Source: Burkholderia sp. Bp8992 (lineage in GTDB: Bacteria > Pseudomonadota > Gammaproteobacteria > Burkholderiales > Burkholderiaceae). Taken from it: 64,000 bases of DNA. Shown one piece after another: positions 1-7,599 of this stretch. Under the pieces are notes generated by a model that was not told the origin of the DNA, did no database searches, and saw only the letters and a program-made list of their open reading frames with translations. Position numbers and translations under genes: made by a program. How positions within the stretch are numbered: position 1 is the stretch's first letter; each line of letters begins with the position of its first letter. Location: the NCBI RefSeq assembly GCF_003853705.1, contig NZ_QTQI01000006.1, forward strand, positions 124,001 through 188,000, in the 5' to 3' direction.

Positions 1-1005
1 CGTAAACCCGGCCCCCTGCATTCCGGTTACAAGGTCCGGCTTGAGAACCTGAAAGACGTATCGATTCTCGTCAATAGCGCCAATTGATCGTAGGATCGTA
101 GATGTAACTGGACCGAGCGTCAGCGCCACAATCCACAGCACATAAAACACCATCACACCAGCGACAGTCGTCGTTTTAAAAATATCGAATGGCTTCTTGT
201 CCGAAATTTTTTCGAGCAAATAGACCATTCCCGGAAGCACACCTATAACACTAAAAAAAACACATGCAACAAATACCCCAAAAGCTGCCCAGTCCGACAT
301 TTTTAACGAAGAGAAAACACCTAGACAGATCAACAAAGATAGTGACACTGGCAACGCGGCGCATGTTGGCGCCACCACAAGCTTGAGCCAATGCGCCATG
401 ACACTGATAAAGCCAGATTTACTCGAATCCGAAAGCGATTTTCTCCATCGATAAATTACTGCAACCTCAAACAAAACCATCACACCAATGCTTGTCAGAA
501 ACGCCCAGCCACCAGAAAAATCCGCAATCAGAGCCAGAGCCCCGGCTGTTCCCAGCCACACAACCGGAGAAAAAATGAATAAGCACGCGATCGGACCTCG
601 AATACTGGGTACTCCTGCAGCCTTCGCCACCTTACTCTGCTCGTCATAGACGCCAGCAGCACCGACTGAAATTATTGATGGCACACAAAATTGAACCGCC
701 AGCACGAATGTCAGCAAACATGCTGACACGATCATGACGATCAACCCCGGAACCGACACCACCGACTCCTGAAATAACTGCTGCCATCCAATTTTCTTCA
801 GATACGACCATATCAAAACAGCAGGCATGATCAAACCGATTGGAGCGAGCTTCCAAAGGACGTCTAGCGTATCTTTGACAACCGCAATCGCAGCGACGTA
901 GTTCTTGTAGAACCTCTTGAAATCTTCCCACCCCGCGTCAGTTGGCTGATTCCCCGTGGCTAGCTGCCCTCCGGTACCATTTTGATTTGACCCAGCGGAA
1001 TTCAT
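1..1005 (-). CDS. Multi-pass membrane protein of unknown function (3' end beyond window)
   Basis: The reading frame is open from an ATG at 1005 to the left edge, giving at least 335 residues. It starts with about 45 hydrophilic residues rich in Asn/Gly/Gln. About seven hydrophobic segments follow, near residues 52-70, 84-112, 138-162, 167-187, 207-233, 240-264 and 280-300, and a soluble tail runs off the window. An AAAGGAG ribosome-binding site lies 8 bases before the ATG. Codon use is more AT-rich than in the core genes further right, which suggests transfer. I do not recognise the family. It lies beside prophage debris, and the lipoprotein gene at 2069 points the other way. An inner-membrane location is inferred from the segments only. 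Confidence 0.75.
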   Translation of the reverse strand, partial: MNSAGSNQNGTGGQLATGNQPTDAGWEDFKRFYKNYVAAIAVVKDTLDVLWKLAPIGLIMPAVLIWSYLKKIGWQQLFQESVVSVPGLIVMIVSACLLTFVLAVQFCVPSIISVGAAGVYDEQSKVAKAAGVPSIRGPIACLFIFSPVVWLGTAGALALIADFSGGWAFLTSIGVMVLFEVAVIYRWRKSLSDSSKSGFISVMAHWLKLVVAPTCAALPVSLSLLICLGVFSSLKMSDWAAFGVFVACVFFSVIGVLPGMVYLLEKISDKKPFDIFKTTTVAGVMVFYVLWIVALTLGPVTSTILRSIGAIDENRYVFQVLKPDLVTGMQGAGFT

Positions 1006-1104
1006 CGAGTTGACTCCTTTCCCCAAAGTAGCATTGTTGTATAGGGTCAATTCTAAGAGCTTGTTGTGTTTCATCGCCCTCGCAAAAGTCACAGGATCGC
1101 GACG

Positions 1105-1874
1105 TTAAACAGGCATGCCAACCAGCTCGCCGTCTCCTCGCTCACGATGGCGGTGCTTACTAACCGACTTACCTGCCGCTACAACGTCTTCGGTATATTC
1201 AGCACCACCCAAGATATTCATCGCGACACCGCCGCCCTCGCCCGGCTCGCCCTGCATGCCGCCGTTAAACGCCAGCAATTGCTCGGTCGTCGTGTTGCCC
1301 GTGAACATCGAATCCTGAACGTCCGCCAGCAGCTTTGCTGCTACGCAGCGTCGTACCGTCCGCCTTCAGCTCGAACTCGGTCCCGCCGATACGGAACACG
1401 ATCCGGCGGCCCGCCGGTACCGACAGCACGTATTCATGGCTTGCATGGTTGCACTGCTCGAACGCGCCGTCTGGAAAGTCGGTCGCGGTCTCGTCAGGAT
1501 TCACCCGACCGGCCCCGCCGTGCTGCTCCGTGTAGTAACCCGGCGCGACGAACGCACTCGTGAGGTCGCCGGACGGTGCCCACAGGGCGACCTCCTCGTC
1601 GACGGACGGTGGACGACGAACGCCAATGTCGGACATTACCGGCGGCACCAGCCTGCAATTTTAGCCAGTCGCTCACCCAATCGCCGACACGGACCAGATC
1701 GATGCCGGTGCCGCTCGCGCGGCCCGCAGCCATCTCCCGCAGTTGCCGGATATACGCGATGCGGATCGCGTCGAGCGTCGCCTCGCGATAGTCGAGCTGG
1801 ACCTTGTCGACAAACCGTAAAACGGCCGACTGATCCATGTCGAGATGGTCGGCGATCTGTTGTTGGGTCGGCAT
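1105..1874 (-). pseudogene. Fused prophage remnant: terminase-small-subunit-like N terminus joined to baseplate gpV
   Basis: The ATG at 1874 opens about 62 residues resembling the helix-turn-helix N terminus of phage DNA-packaging small subunits (TQQQIADHLDMDQSAV). At about 1690 the frame continues directly into a P2 gpV-like sequence (VGDWVSDWLKLQ). The gpV part then shifts frame twice. One shift is near 1630, before PSVDEEVALWAPSGDL. The other is at the T run 1334-1336 and looks like one extra base. The third frame carries the family C terminus (KHRHRERGDGELVG) to a stop at 1105. gpV forms the baseplate spike of P2-type tails. The fusion implies a deletion between the head-packaging and baseplate genes followed by decay. 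The gpV assignment is firm; the small-subunit assignment is weaker. Confidence 0.7.
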
Positions 1875-1909
1875 GAATATGCCCCCCCTATGGAGATTCG
1901 ACAGCAGAG

Positions 1910-1935
1910 AAAAAACGCGGGTGCGAGCCCCCGCG
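1910..1935 (-). terminator. Rho-independent terminator
   Basis: On the minus strand, CGCGGG (1930-1935) pairs with CCCGCG (1916-1921) around a GC-rich loop and is followed by six T residues. It lies directly upstream of the terminase-like start, so it would end transcription coming from the right. Confidence 0.55.
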
Positions 1936-2068
1936 TCCAAGAGTCCACTCAGGGTCCCGTGGAAATCCCGAGGTGCCGTTCGCCTTGAATTCGAAATACT
2001 GATGCGCTACAACTCAATGCGCGCTACGAACAATTCAACAGCAATAACAACAACTATCGGGGTCGACC

Positions 2069-2782
2069 ATGCCAGCATCACGTGCCGCAGTACGTGTGAC
2101 GCTTTGCTGTATCAGCTCACTGCTCCTCGCTTCTTGCGCTCAGCCGATTTCAGTTTGGGGACTTCGTTACGGACCGGACAAACCCCAATACAGCTATGTA
2201 TTGAATAGCGCAGGTCCGAACGGAGACAAACAAACCAAGGCAGGCGATCTCCTTATCTGGAATCCCAACACCAACGCGGCGTATATATCTCAATCTGGCG
2301 CAGCTTGCATCCAAGCAGCCGACGTGTATCGCGTTGCGTCTGCCGCCGCTGATGCACAGCTCAAGGCTGATGCGCTAGGCAGCAAAGTGACGAACATCGA
2401 TGCCGGTGCTTCCAGCCAACGTGCTGAAGCCGCGATTCTGCTGGCCAGCCAAGACGTACGCGGCACTTTCCTGAGCATCGCACTGTTTAATCTTTGTATG
2501 TTCACGTCGAATCAACAGTTGTCGTCGGGCCAGGTGCTTTCGGCGTTCACACACATAGTCGACAAAGCTGCGTCCATGCCGACGGGTCAAGTCGCCGCAG
2601 CCACTGTCGCGGCACAACTTCTTGGTTCAGGAAAACCTCAAGCCGGAGACTCTGGTACTGGGACTAATACAACCAATACTCCTAAGCCAGCATCTGGTGC
2701 GGATACGACTGCGCCGGCGTCTGGAGCGGACGCGCCGAAACCCGCGTCTGGAACGGCCGGAAAGAAAAAGGCGAATTCGTAG
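2069..2782 (+). CDS. Putative lipoprotein with PASGAD-type C-terminal repeats
   Basis: The 237-residue product opens with a short basic end, a hydrophobic stretch and a lipobox (LLLASC, Cys near residue 22), so it is probably lipid-anchored. Residues 25-175 form a mixed, Ala-rich domain with a predicted helical stretch (ADVYRVASAAADAQLKADAL). The last 50 residues are low complexity, with PASG(A/T) repeats and a Lys-rich end (GKKKANS). A GGGG-containing ribosome site precedes the ATG. I do not recognise the family. It is flanked by prophage debris on both sides, so it may be island cargo. The repeat tail could span or bind the cell wall, but that is inference. Confidence 0.7.
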   Translation: MPASRAAVRVTLCCISSLLLASCAQPISVWGLRYGPDKPQYSYVLNSAGPNGDKQTKAGDLLIWNPNTNAAYISQSGAACIQAADVYRVASAAADAQLKADALGSKVTNIDAGASSQRAEAAILLASQDVRGTFLSIALFNLCMFTSNQQLSSGQVLSAFTHIVDKAASMPTGQVAAATVAAQLLGSGKPQAGDSGTGTNTTNTPKPASGADTTAPASGADAPKPASGTAGKKKANS

Positions 2783-3047
2783 CTTGCGCCGGCTGAACTT
2801 CTAAGGCTAGAAAACACAAAAACCCTGACTGCTTTCGCACTCAGAGCTTCGATATTCATTTCGTACGGGCGAACGCCCTCCCAACAGGTCCCGACAGACA
2901 GTTATCGTTGTTGGTCGCGGCGCTCCCGCGATTCAGTACGCCTGTCGGGCGAAGGTTGCGACACGAGTATGTGGTCGCTCATTTATCCAGTGACGCGGTA
3001 AAGGATGTGCAAAGTTTACGCAATCCGCTCTTGAAATGGAATACGTT

Positions 3048-3407
3048 TCATCCTCGCAATTGTCGACGCAATGTGTCGTACACCGATCCATCTACCGCAT
3101 CCAACAGCGCGAGCATGTCGTGAAAGCGCCACGACCAGTTCTTACGATACTCGTCGAGCGATACGCCGAGCGCGTGCGCCCGGCCAGAGTCGTCGACCTG
3201 TCGCTTGCCGGAACCTGAACAGTCGGGGCAAATGTGCCGGCCCTTCGCATCCGAAACCGGCGACGCAACGATTCGTCCCATCCCGCCGCAGTCGTCGCAT
3301 GGTTCGTATTCCCGAAATACCAGCGGACCGTTACGCCCATGGAAAAACGGGATACGCTCCTCCGATACACAAAGCCTACCAAACTTACCGGCGACAATGG
3401 GCTGCAT
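3048..3407 (-). CDS. DnaJ-type zinc-finger protein, phage or island type
   Basis: The product is about 119 residues from the ATG at 3407. The frame is open further upstream, so the start is uncertain. Two CxxCxGxG modules, CDDCGGMG and CPDCSGSG, lie about 20 residues apart and form a DnaJ-like zinc site without a J domain. The C terminus (SLDEYRKNWSWRFHDML) is helical. Small proteins of this type occur in phages and islands, probably as nucleic-acid or regulatory factors; the exact role is unknown. The 5' end overlaps an integrase fragment on the other strand, so this start region may lie at a recombination junction. Confidence 0.55.
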   Translation of the reverse strand: MQPIVAGKFGRLCVSEERIPFFHGRNGPLVFREYEPCDDCGGMGRIVASPVSDAKGRHICPDCSGSGKRQVDDSGRAHALGVSLDEYRKNWSWRFHDMLALLDAVDGSVYDTLRRQLRG

Positions 3408-3497
3408 CTGTTGGTGAATCCGTCCGGCTCCAGCCTCTGGCGGTACAAGGACCGAATTGCCGCAAAGGCCGTCACCTGGAGTCGTCAGCCCAATTGA
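3339..3497 (+). pseudogene. Tyrosine integrase N-terminal fragment (P4-type, DUF4102)
   Basis: The fragment is about 52 residues from ATG 3339. It contains KPTKLTGDNGLHLLVNPSG followed by SSLWRYKDR, which matches the N-terminal arm-binding domain of P4-family integrases (consensus KPykLsDggGLyLlVtpsGsKlWr). The reading frame stops at 3497, long before any core-binding or catalytic domain. This is therefore a remnant with no recombinase activity. It supports past integration of an island or prophage here. Confidence 0.6.
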
Positions 3498-3532
3498 TCG
3501 GGTTGCGAACTGCAGGCCTGGCCCTCGGGTGG

Positions 3533-5605
3533 TCACCGCCCTTTGATCAGAAGCACGACAACCAGGATCGCGACCAGCGCAGCGAGCCACTTCAAGCCGG
3601 AGAACACCTTGTCGAGCCGCTCCGCCAGCGCCACGACGGGATTCCTGTCGTCCGTGCGCAGCGACATCTGCGCTGGCCGGCCATCTCCCGGCAGGCTGAC
3701 CTTCGGGAGATCAATGGCGAGATACACGACATATCCGCTGGCGGTTGCCGGCGTCTCAAATGTGCTGCCATCGTCGCCGGGCTTGAGGAACGCGCGGAAT
3801 CCACTCGTCAGCGCAGCACCGGACGGAATCGACGTGTAGATGTCCCGCAGGCACAGCCCGGCCTTGACGGCGGTGACCTGTCCCGCCTCGACGCCGTCGG
3901 CAAGTGCCTGCAAGCTGCTCGCCGGCACGTCGCACGATGCCCACCACTGAGCCGGTTCCAGCATCTCGTCATCGGACTCGTTGTAGCCGAGCCTTGCCGT
4001 GCCAAGCGGATCGTCCGAATGAGCGATGCCCAGTGCGTCCTGCAAGTTGCGAAGGCCTTGCCGTTCAGTCTCGCCGATCTCGCGAGCCGCGAAGGTGATG
4101 TGTACCGTGCGCGTGTCGTTCTGCCCTTCCCCGATGATCGACAGACAGCAGTCGTCCAGACTCGCAGTCCCCTGGACATAGGTCGATAGCGTCGAATGCG
4201 TTGTCCCGCCGGCTGGCTCCAGCCGCCTGATGACCTGAATGTCCTGCAGAGTGAGCCACAGCGACTTCGCCGGGTAATACGTCCGCACATTGCCATCGGC
4301 ATTCGCATGCTGAAGCGTATGATCGGCGCATGCCCTGATCTCGCTACCCTTCTGCGTGTCCTCGCGTAACCGGCCACCGCTTTCATGCCGGCGCCGTTCA
4401 TCGTATCCGGCAAGTTGACCGACGCCGGGACATGTCGCCGGTGTCCTGGGCACGACCCTGACGTTATCCAGAATGTCATCGTGGATCCGGACTTTCGTAA
4501 CCAGCATTTCGTCGCGTCCGCCCGATGCAGGACAAGATCGCGAGAGCCTCCCGTATTGCGTACCGGCGACGGGGAGCACGTCGCGGGCACCCTGGCCGGA
4601 TGTTGCCTCAGGTGCCTGTCGCGTGAGCGGATCAACATGCTGGGGCCGAGGCGTGCCTGAAACATTCACAGGCGACGGAAGCAGCCGGCTCAACAGGTCT
4701 GCGTATGGCACAAGCAGCGGCAGGAACAGGCAGGCCAGTGACAGATTGAACAGGGTATAAAAATCGGCCACCACCCGCCCGTTGTCCGGCTCGATTCTGA
4801 CCATGACGCAGCCGATCGGCGTGAGAGCTGCAAGAACAAGCACGACACCGACCGACATGACGAGCAGATTGCCAACCGGCACGCGCCTGGACACCGGATC
4901 GTGCGTGACGGTTCCGTCCAGCACCGGGTGAACGGCAGCGCCCAGATTCGCACCCAACACCAATGCGAAAGCTGTATCGGGTGGAACCACGTTCTGCCCG
5001 CAGAGTGACACGATCAGGAGAACGGCTGCCACGTTCGAATCGGCGGCCCAAGTCAGGCCGGCCGCCAGCAGGAAATCGACCAGCGGTTCCGTCGAGGCAG
5101 CCCCCAGCAACATCCGGAGGCTCGGTGCATCCTCGTAATCCGTCATCAGTTCCTGCAGGTGATGCAATGCGAGCAGCAACAGGCCCAGACCGATGAACAT
5201 GCGCCCCAAGTCGTGCGCGCGCGTGTTGGATGCCTTGCGGAACATCAGCACGCCAACGAGGACGAGTGCGGGCGATACGGTCTCGACTGCGAACGAAAGC
5301 GCCTGCACGATCAACGTCGCACCCACGTTCGCGCCAAGCATGACGGCCAGCGAGGAAACCAGCCCGACGCGCCCTTCCGTTGCAAACTCCCGCGTCATGA
5401 CTGCCGTTGTCGCACTGCCTTGCAGCACCGCCGTGACGCCCAGGCCGCCGAAGAAGGCAGGAAATCGCCCGTGAAGCATCCGCCCAAGAAGTGCCCGAAG
5501 TTCGGCGCCGAATGCACGCTGCACGCCGGTCTGGGCCATTTGCGTGCCCAGTAGCACCAGCGCAATTGAGCCCGCGAGATCAATCAGCGTAAACGTGAAT
5601 GTCAT
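3533..5605 (-). CDS. Na/Pi-cotransporter-like permease fused to an unrelated C-terminal membrane-anchored domain
   Basis: The product is 690 residues. Residues 1 to about 320 are an NptA/YjbB-type Na/phosphate permease with two inverted repeats (VLQGSATTAV with GANVGATL; AADSNVAAVLL with GANLGAAVHP) and about nine membrane segments. A PhoU-like start follows (ML..KVRIHDDILDN, near residues 370-385). That region then becomes low-quality, Arg-rich and unlike PhoU. From about residue 445 a different domain of about 240 residues appears, ending in one C-terminal membrane helix and a basic tail (LLIKGR). A GGGAG ribosome site precedes the ATG. The join looks like a deletion or recombination product at the island edge. 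Whether phosphate transport survives is unclear. Confidence 0.65.
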   Translation of the reverse strand: MTFTFTLIDLAGSIALVLLGTQMAQTGVQRAFGAELRALLGRMLHGRFPAFFGGLGVTAVLQGSATTAVMTREFATEGRVGLVSSLAVMLGANVGATLIVQALSFAVETVSPALVLVGVLMFRKASNTRAHDLGRMFIGLGLLLLALHHLQELMTDYEDAPSLRMLLGAASTEPLVDFLLAAGLTWAADSNVAAVLLIVSLCGQNVVPPDTAFALVLGANLGAAVHPVLDGTVTHDPVSRRVPVGNLLVMSVGVVLVLAALTPIGCVMVRIEPDNGRVVADFYTLFNLSLACLFLPLLVPYADLLSRLLPSPVNVSGTPRPQHVDPLTRQAPEATSGQGARDVLPVAGTQYGRLSRSCPASGGRDEMLVTKVRIHDDILDNVRVVPRTPATCPGVGQLAGYDERRRHESGGRLREDTQKGSEIRACADHTLQHANADGNVRTYYPAKSLWLTLQDIQVIRRLEPAGGTTHSTLSTYVQGTASLDDCCLSIIGEGQNDTRTVHITFAAREIGETERQGLRNLQDALGIAHSDDPLGTARLGYNESDDEMLEPAQWWASCDVPASSLQALADGVEAGQVTAVKAGLCLRDIYTSIPSGAALTSGFRAFLKPGDDGSTFETPATASGYVVYLAIDLPKVSLPGDGRPAQMSLRTDDRNPVVALAERLDKVFSGLKWLAALVAILVVVLLIKGR

Positions 5606-6276
5606 AGTTCTTGCTCCCCGACGCCGACCGGTTGCTTTTGCAACGTTCTCCGTACTGCGGTTCGCTCACGCCCGTAGCCGGTGCGCAAGGAAAGGCGAAC
5701 TCGAATGCGTCTCGTCACGATGGAGAGAAACGCACGACCGAACCGTAGATCAGGCGACGCGACCTTCCCCCGAAGACTCCGTGCGCCACGATTCGGCCAC
5801 CCGCGGCGGTTTCCATGAAATCACGCGCCTGCAACCGCATTCCCCGATGCAAGTGGCATGCCACCAATGCGGGATGGGCGTGCAAGGCGACTTGAAACCA
5901 GAAATACGGAGATGGGCACGTTGGCCGAGTGAATGCGTTTCAGCACTGATACAGGCCTGCATCTATCGTGCGACGGCCTATGTCGATTTCCAGTGCTGCA
6001 AGCGCCCAGTGACCATACAGCGGGCGGTATCGCCGCCACGAGCCACCCGGGCGCGCCGCTTTTCAGACGCATCGGATCGTTTCGAAATTGAAACGCGCGG
6101 TGCGACACGTGGACGAGTACAGCCAGGAAGGGGGCAGAGAGAGCGTCCGGGTCGGCGGCCTTCAGAGAGGGCTCTCCAACGCCGATTCCGCTAGCCGGAA
6201 CGACAGAAAGGCAGGTCGACGACACGTGAGGATGGATTTCCGTCGACAACACTCCTCATGACTGCCTGTGGCATGT
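5606..6276. other. Gene-poor stretch, no supported gene
   Basis: About 670 bases separate the permease chimera and the DUF925-type gene, both on the minus strand. Short open frames here lack family similarity, ribosome sites and typical Burkholderia codon bias. The stretch contains the permease promoter region but I see no clear -35/-10 pair, RNA gene or repeat. It may be degraded coding sequence from the former island. Confidence 0.5.
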
Positions 6277-6843
6277 CTAAACGATGATGGTCACACGGGG
6301 CCAGCGGTCCTTGTATCTTTTCTGCCGGATTCGCCGAAGATAGGTATCCATGCTGACGCGCGCCGGATTGCGTCGCACCACCATGGAGAAAAGGTCATCG
6401 AGTCCGTATGGCGCACAGACATCAATTGTCCCGTCGTTAAGCAAAGTAAGTCCTACCGCCGTCGCGTACTCTGGCCACGATGCAATGGCTTGGGCCAGTG
6501 ATCTAAACGGAGGCACTGGATGGCCAAAGGTTCTCTCGAACCAGAGATGGACACCGGCCTGATTGGTGACCTCCCACGGAACGTCGGCACACTGCGCCAT
6601 GAGGCTGCGCTGGATTTCGGCATCGCGCATCGACGACAAATCGGACGGGTCGAAGTAGGCCAAATCGACATCGGCCGGGCGCGTCGGAGTCACATATCCG
6701 TGAAGCGAGTCCCAGACCAAATTACGAATGGCCCCCGCGCCAATGCACCAGGATTTCAGGCCCATTGCACGTGCCGCCGACAGCGCAGACATACACCAAG
6801 ATGACTGTCGGGCTATGTCGATTAATCTTTCGTCGAGATTCAT
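6277..6843 (-). CDS. DUF925/COG3575-type nucleotidyltransferase-like protein
   Basis: The 188-residue product matches the DUF925 family over nearly its full length. It has a nucleotidyltransferase-like fold start (WCIGAGAIRNLVWD, DVDLAYFD), the conserved block WEVTNQAGVHLWFE, and the C-terminal GLDDLFSMVVRRNP followed by a basic R/K-rich end. The Asp pair in DVDLAYFD is the likely metal site. The substrate is unknown in the family. It stands alone between two long non-coding stretches, so no operon partner is visible. Confidence 0.85.
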   Translation of the reverse strand: MNLDERLIDIARQSSWCMSALSAARAMGLKSWCIGAGAIRNLVWDSLHGYVTPTRPADVDLAYFDPSDLSSMRDAEIQRSLMAQCADVPWEVTNQAGVHLWFERTFGHPVPPFRSLAQAIASWPEYATAVGLTLLNDGTIDVCAPYGLDDLFSMVVRRNPARVSMDTYLRRIRQKRYKDRWPRVTIIV

Positions 6844-7599
6844 CGCGGATCTGCATGACCTAAACGAGCAGGACAGTTGAGATTGTCACCAGATTCGATC
6901 GCCTCGTCGAGTCATCGAAGCCGGCCCACGCTTCCCCGGCAGCTTCGTTCTTTTCTCATCCGGCAGCGATACCGTGAACCGCGCTACCGACACAATGATG
7001 CGAACGCGATCCTCGGTCGACTGGCGGGAATGCGGATTGCTCGATTTCGCGCGCCGTATCGGCGCACCCGGCCCTTCACGACAACGACCGGTACCGACGC
7101 GACGCTTCCTTTCCTCTCCGGCATTAATCTCCGGAATGAAATGCTATTGCTCATCGTTTCATGACCGGATATCCGGGACTACATTCTCCGAATCAATTAA
7201 ATCGCATATTTTACCGACCCAGTGAGCAATAATTGCGACCTCTTTTCAAATCAATTGATCGAAAGTCACAAAATATTATTGACTTCGACTTTTATGCAAA
7301 TCTAAAATCCGCTACAGCGGCTTACGTTTCGTTTTCTTTCGTCGCGCACGATTCGCCACTCACGCCCGCGAGCGCTCCTCGCGATCGCTTTCCGTTGTCG
7401 TGCAAAGGCGCCCCCGCGTCATCCGTCTTTATCAGCCATCCGCGTATTTGCAGCCTGATTTTATTTTTTACCACGCACTACCCCCCGATTAATTCCAGCC
7501 ATTCACCGAAAGGACCGCGACGCGAGACCAAACGGACCCAAGATCCGTCGATTCGAACATCCAGATAAAAAATCGCCATTCATCAGGAGGGACATCAAC
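6844..7599. other. Long intergenic stretch upstream of the 7600 lipoprotein
   Basis: About 750 bases lie between divergent genes. The part at 7180-7330 is clearly AT-rich compared with the rest of the window and probably carries the promoter of the gene at 7600. An AGGAGGG ribosome site sits just before 7600. I found no RNA gene, mobile-element ends or convincing open frame. Confidence 0.5.

Noticed and set aside
1066-1648. Plus-strand open frames across the gpV remnant
   Set aside because: They lie opposite gpV coding sequence and have no similarity of their own.
5544-6194. Arg-rich plus-strand open frame in the gene-poor stretch
   Set aside because: No family match, no ribosome site, and it overlaps the start of the permease gene.
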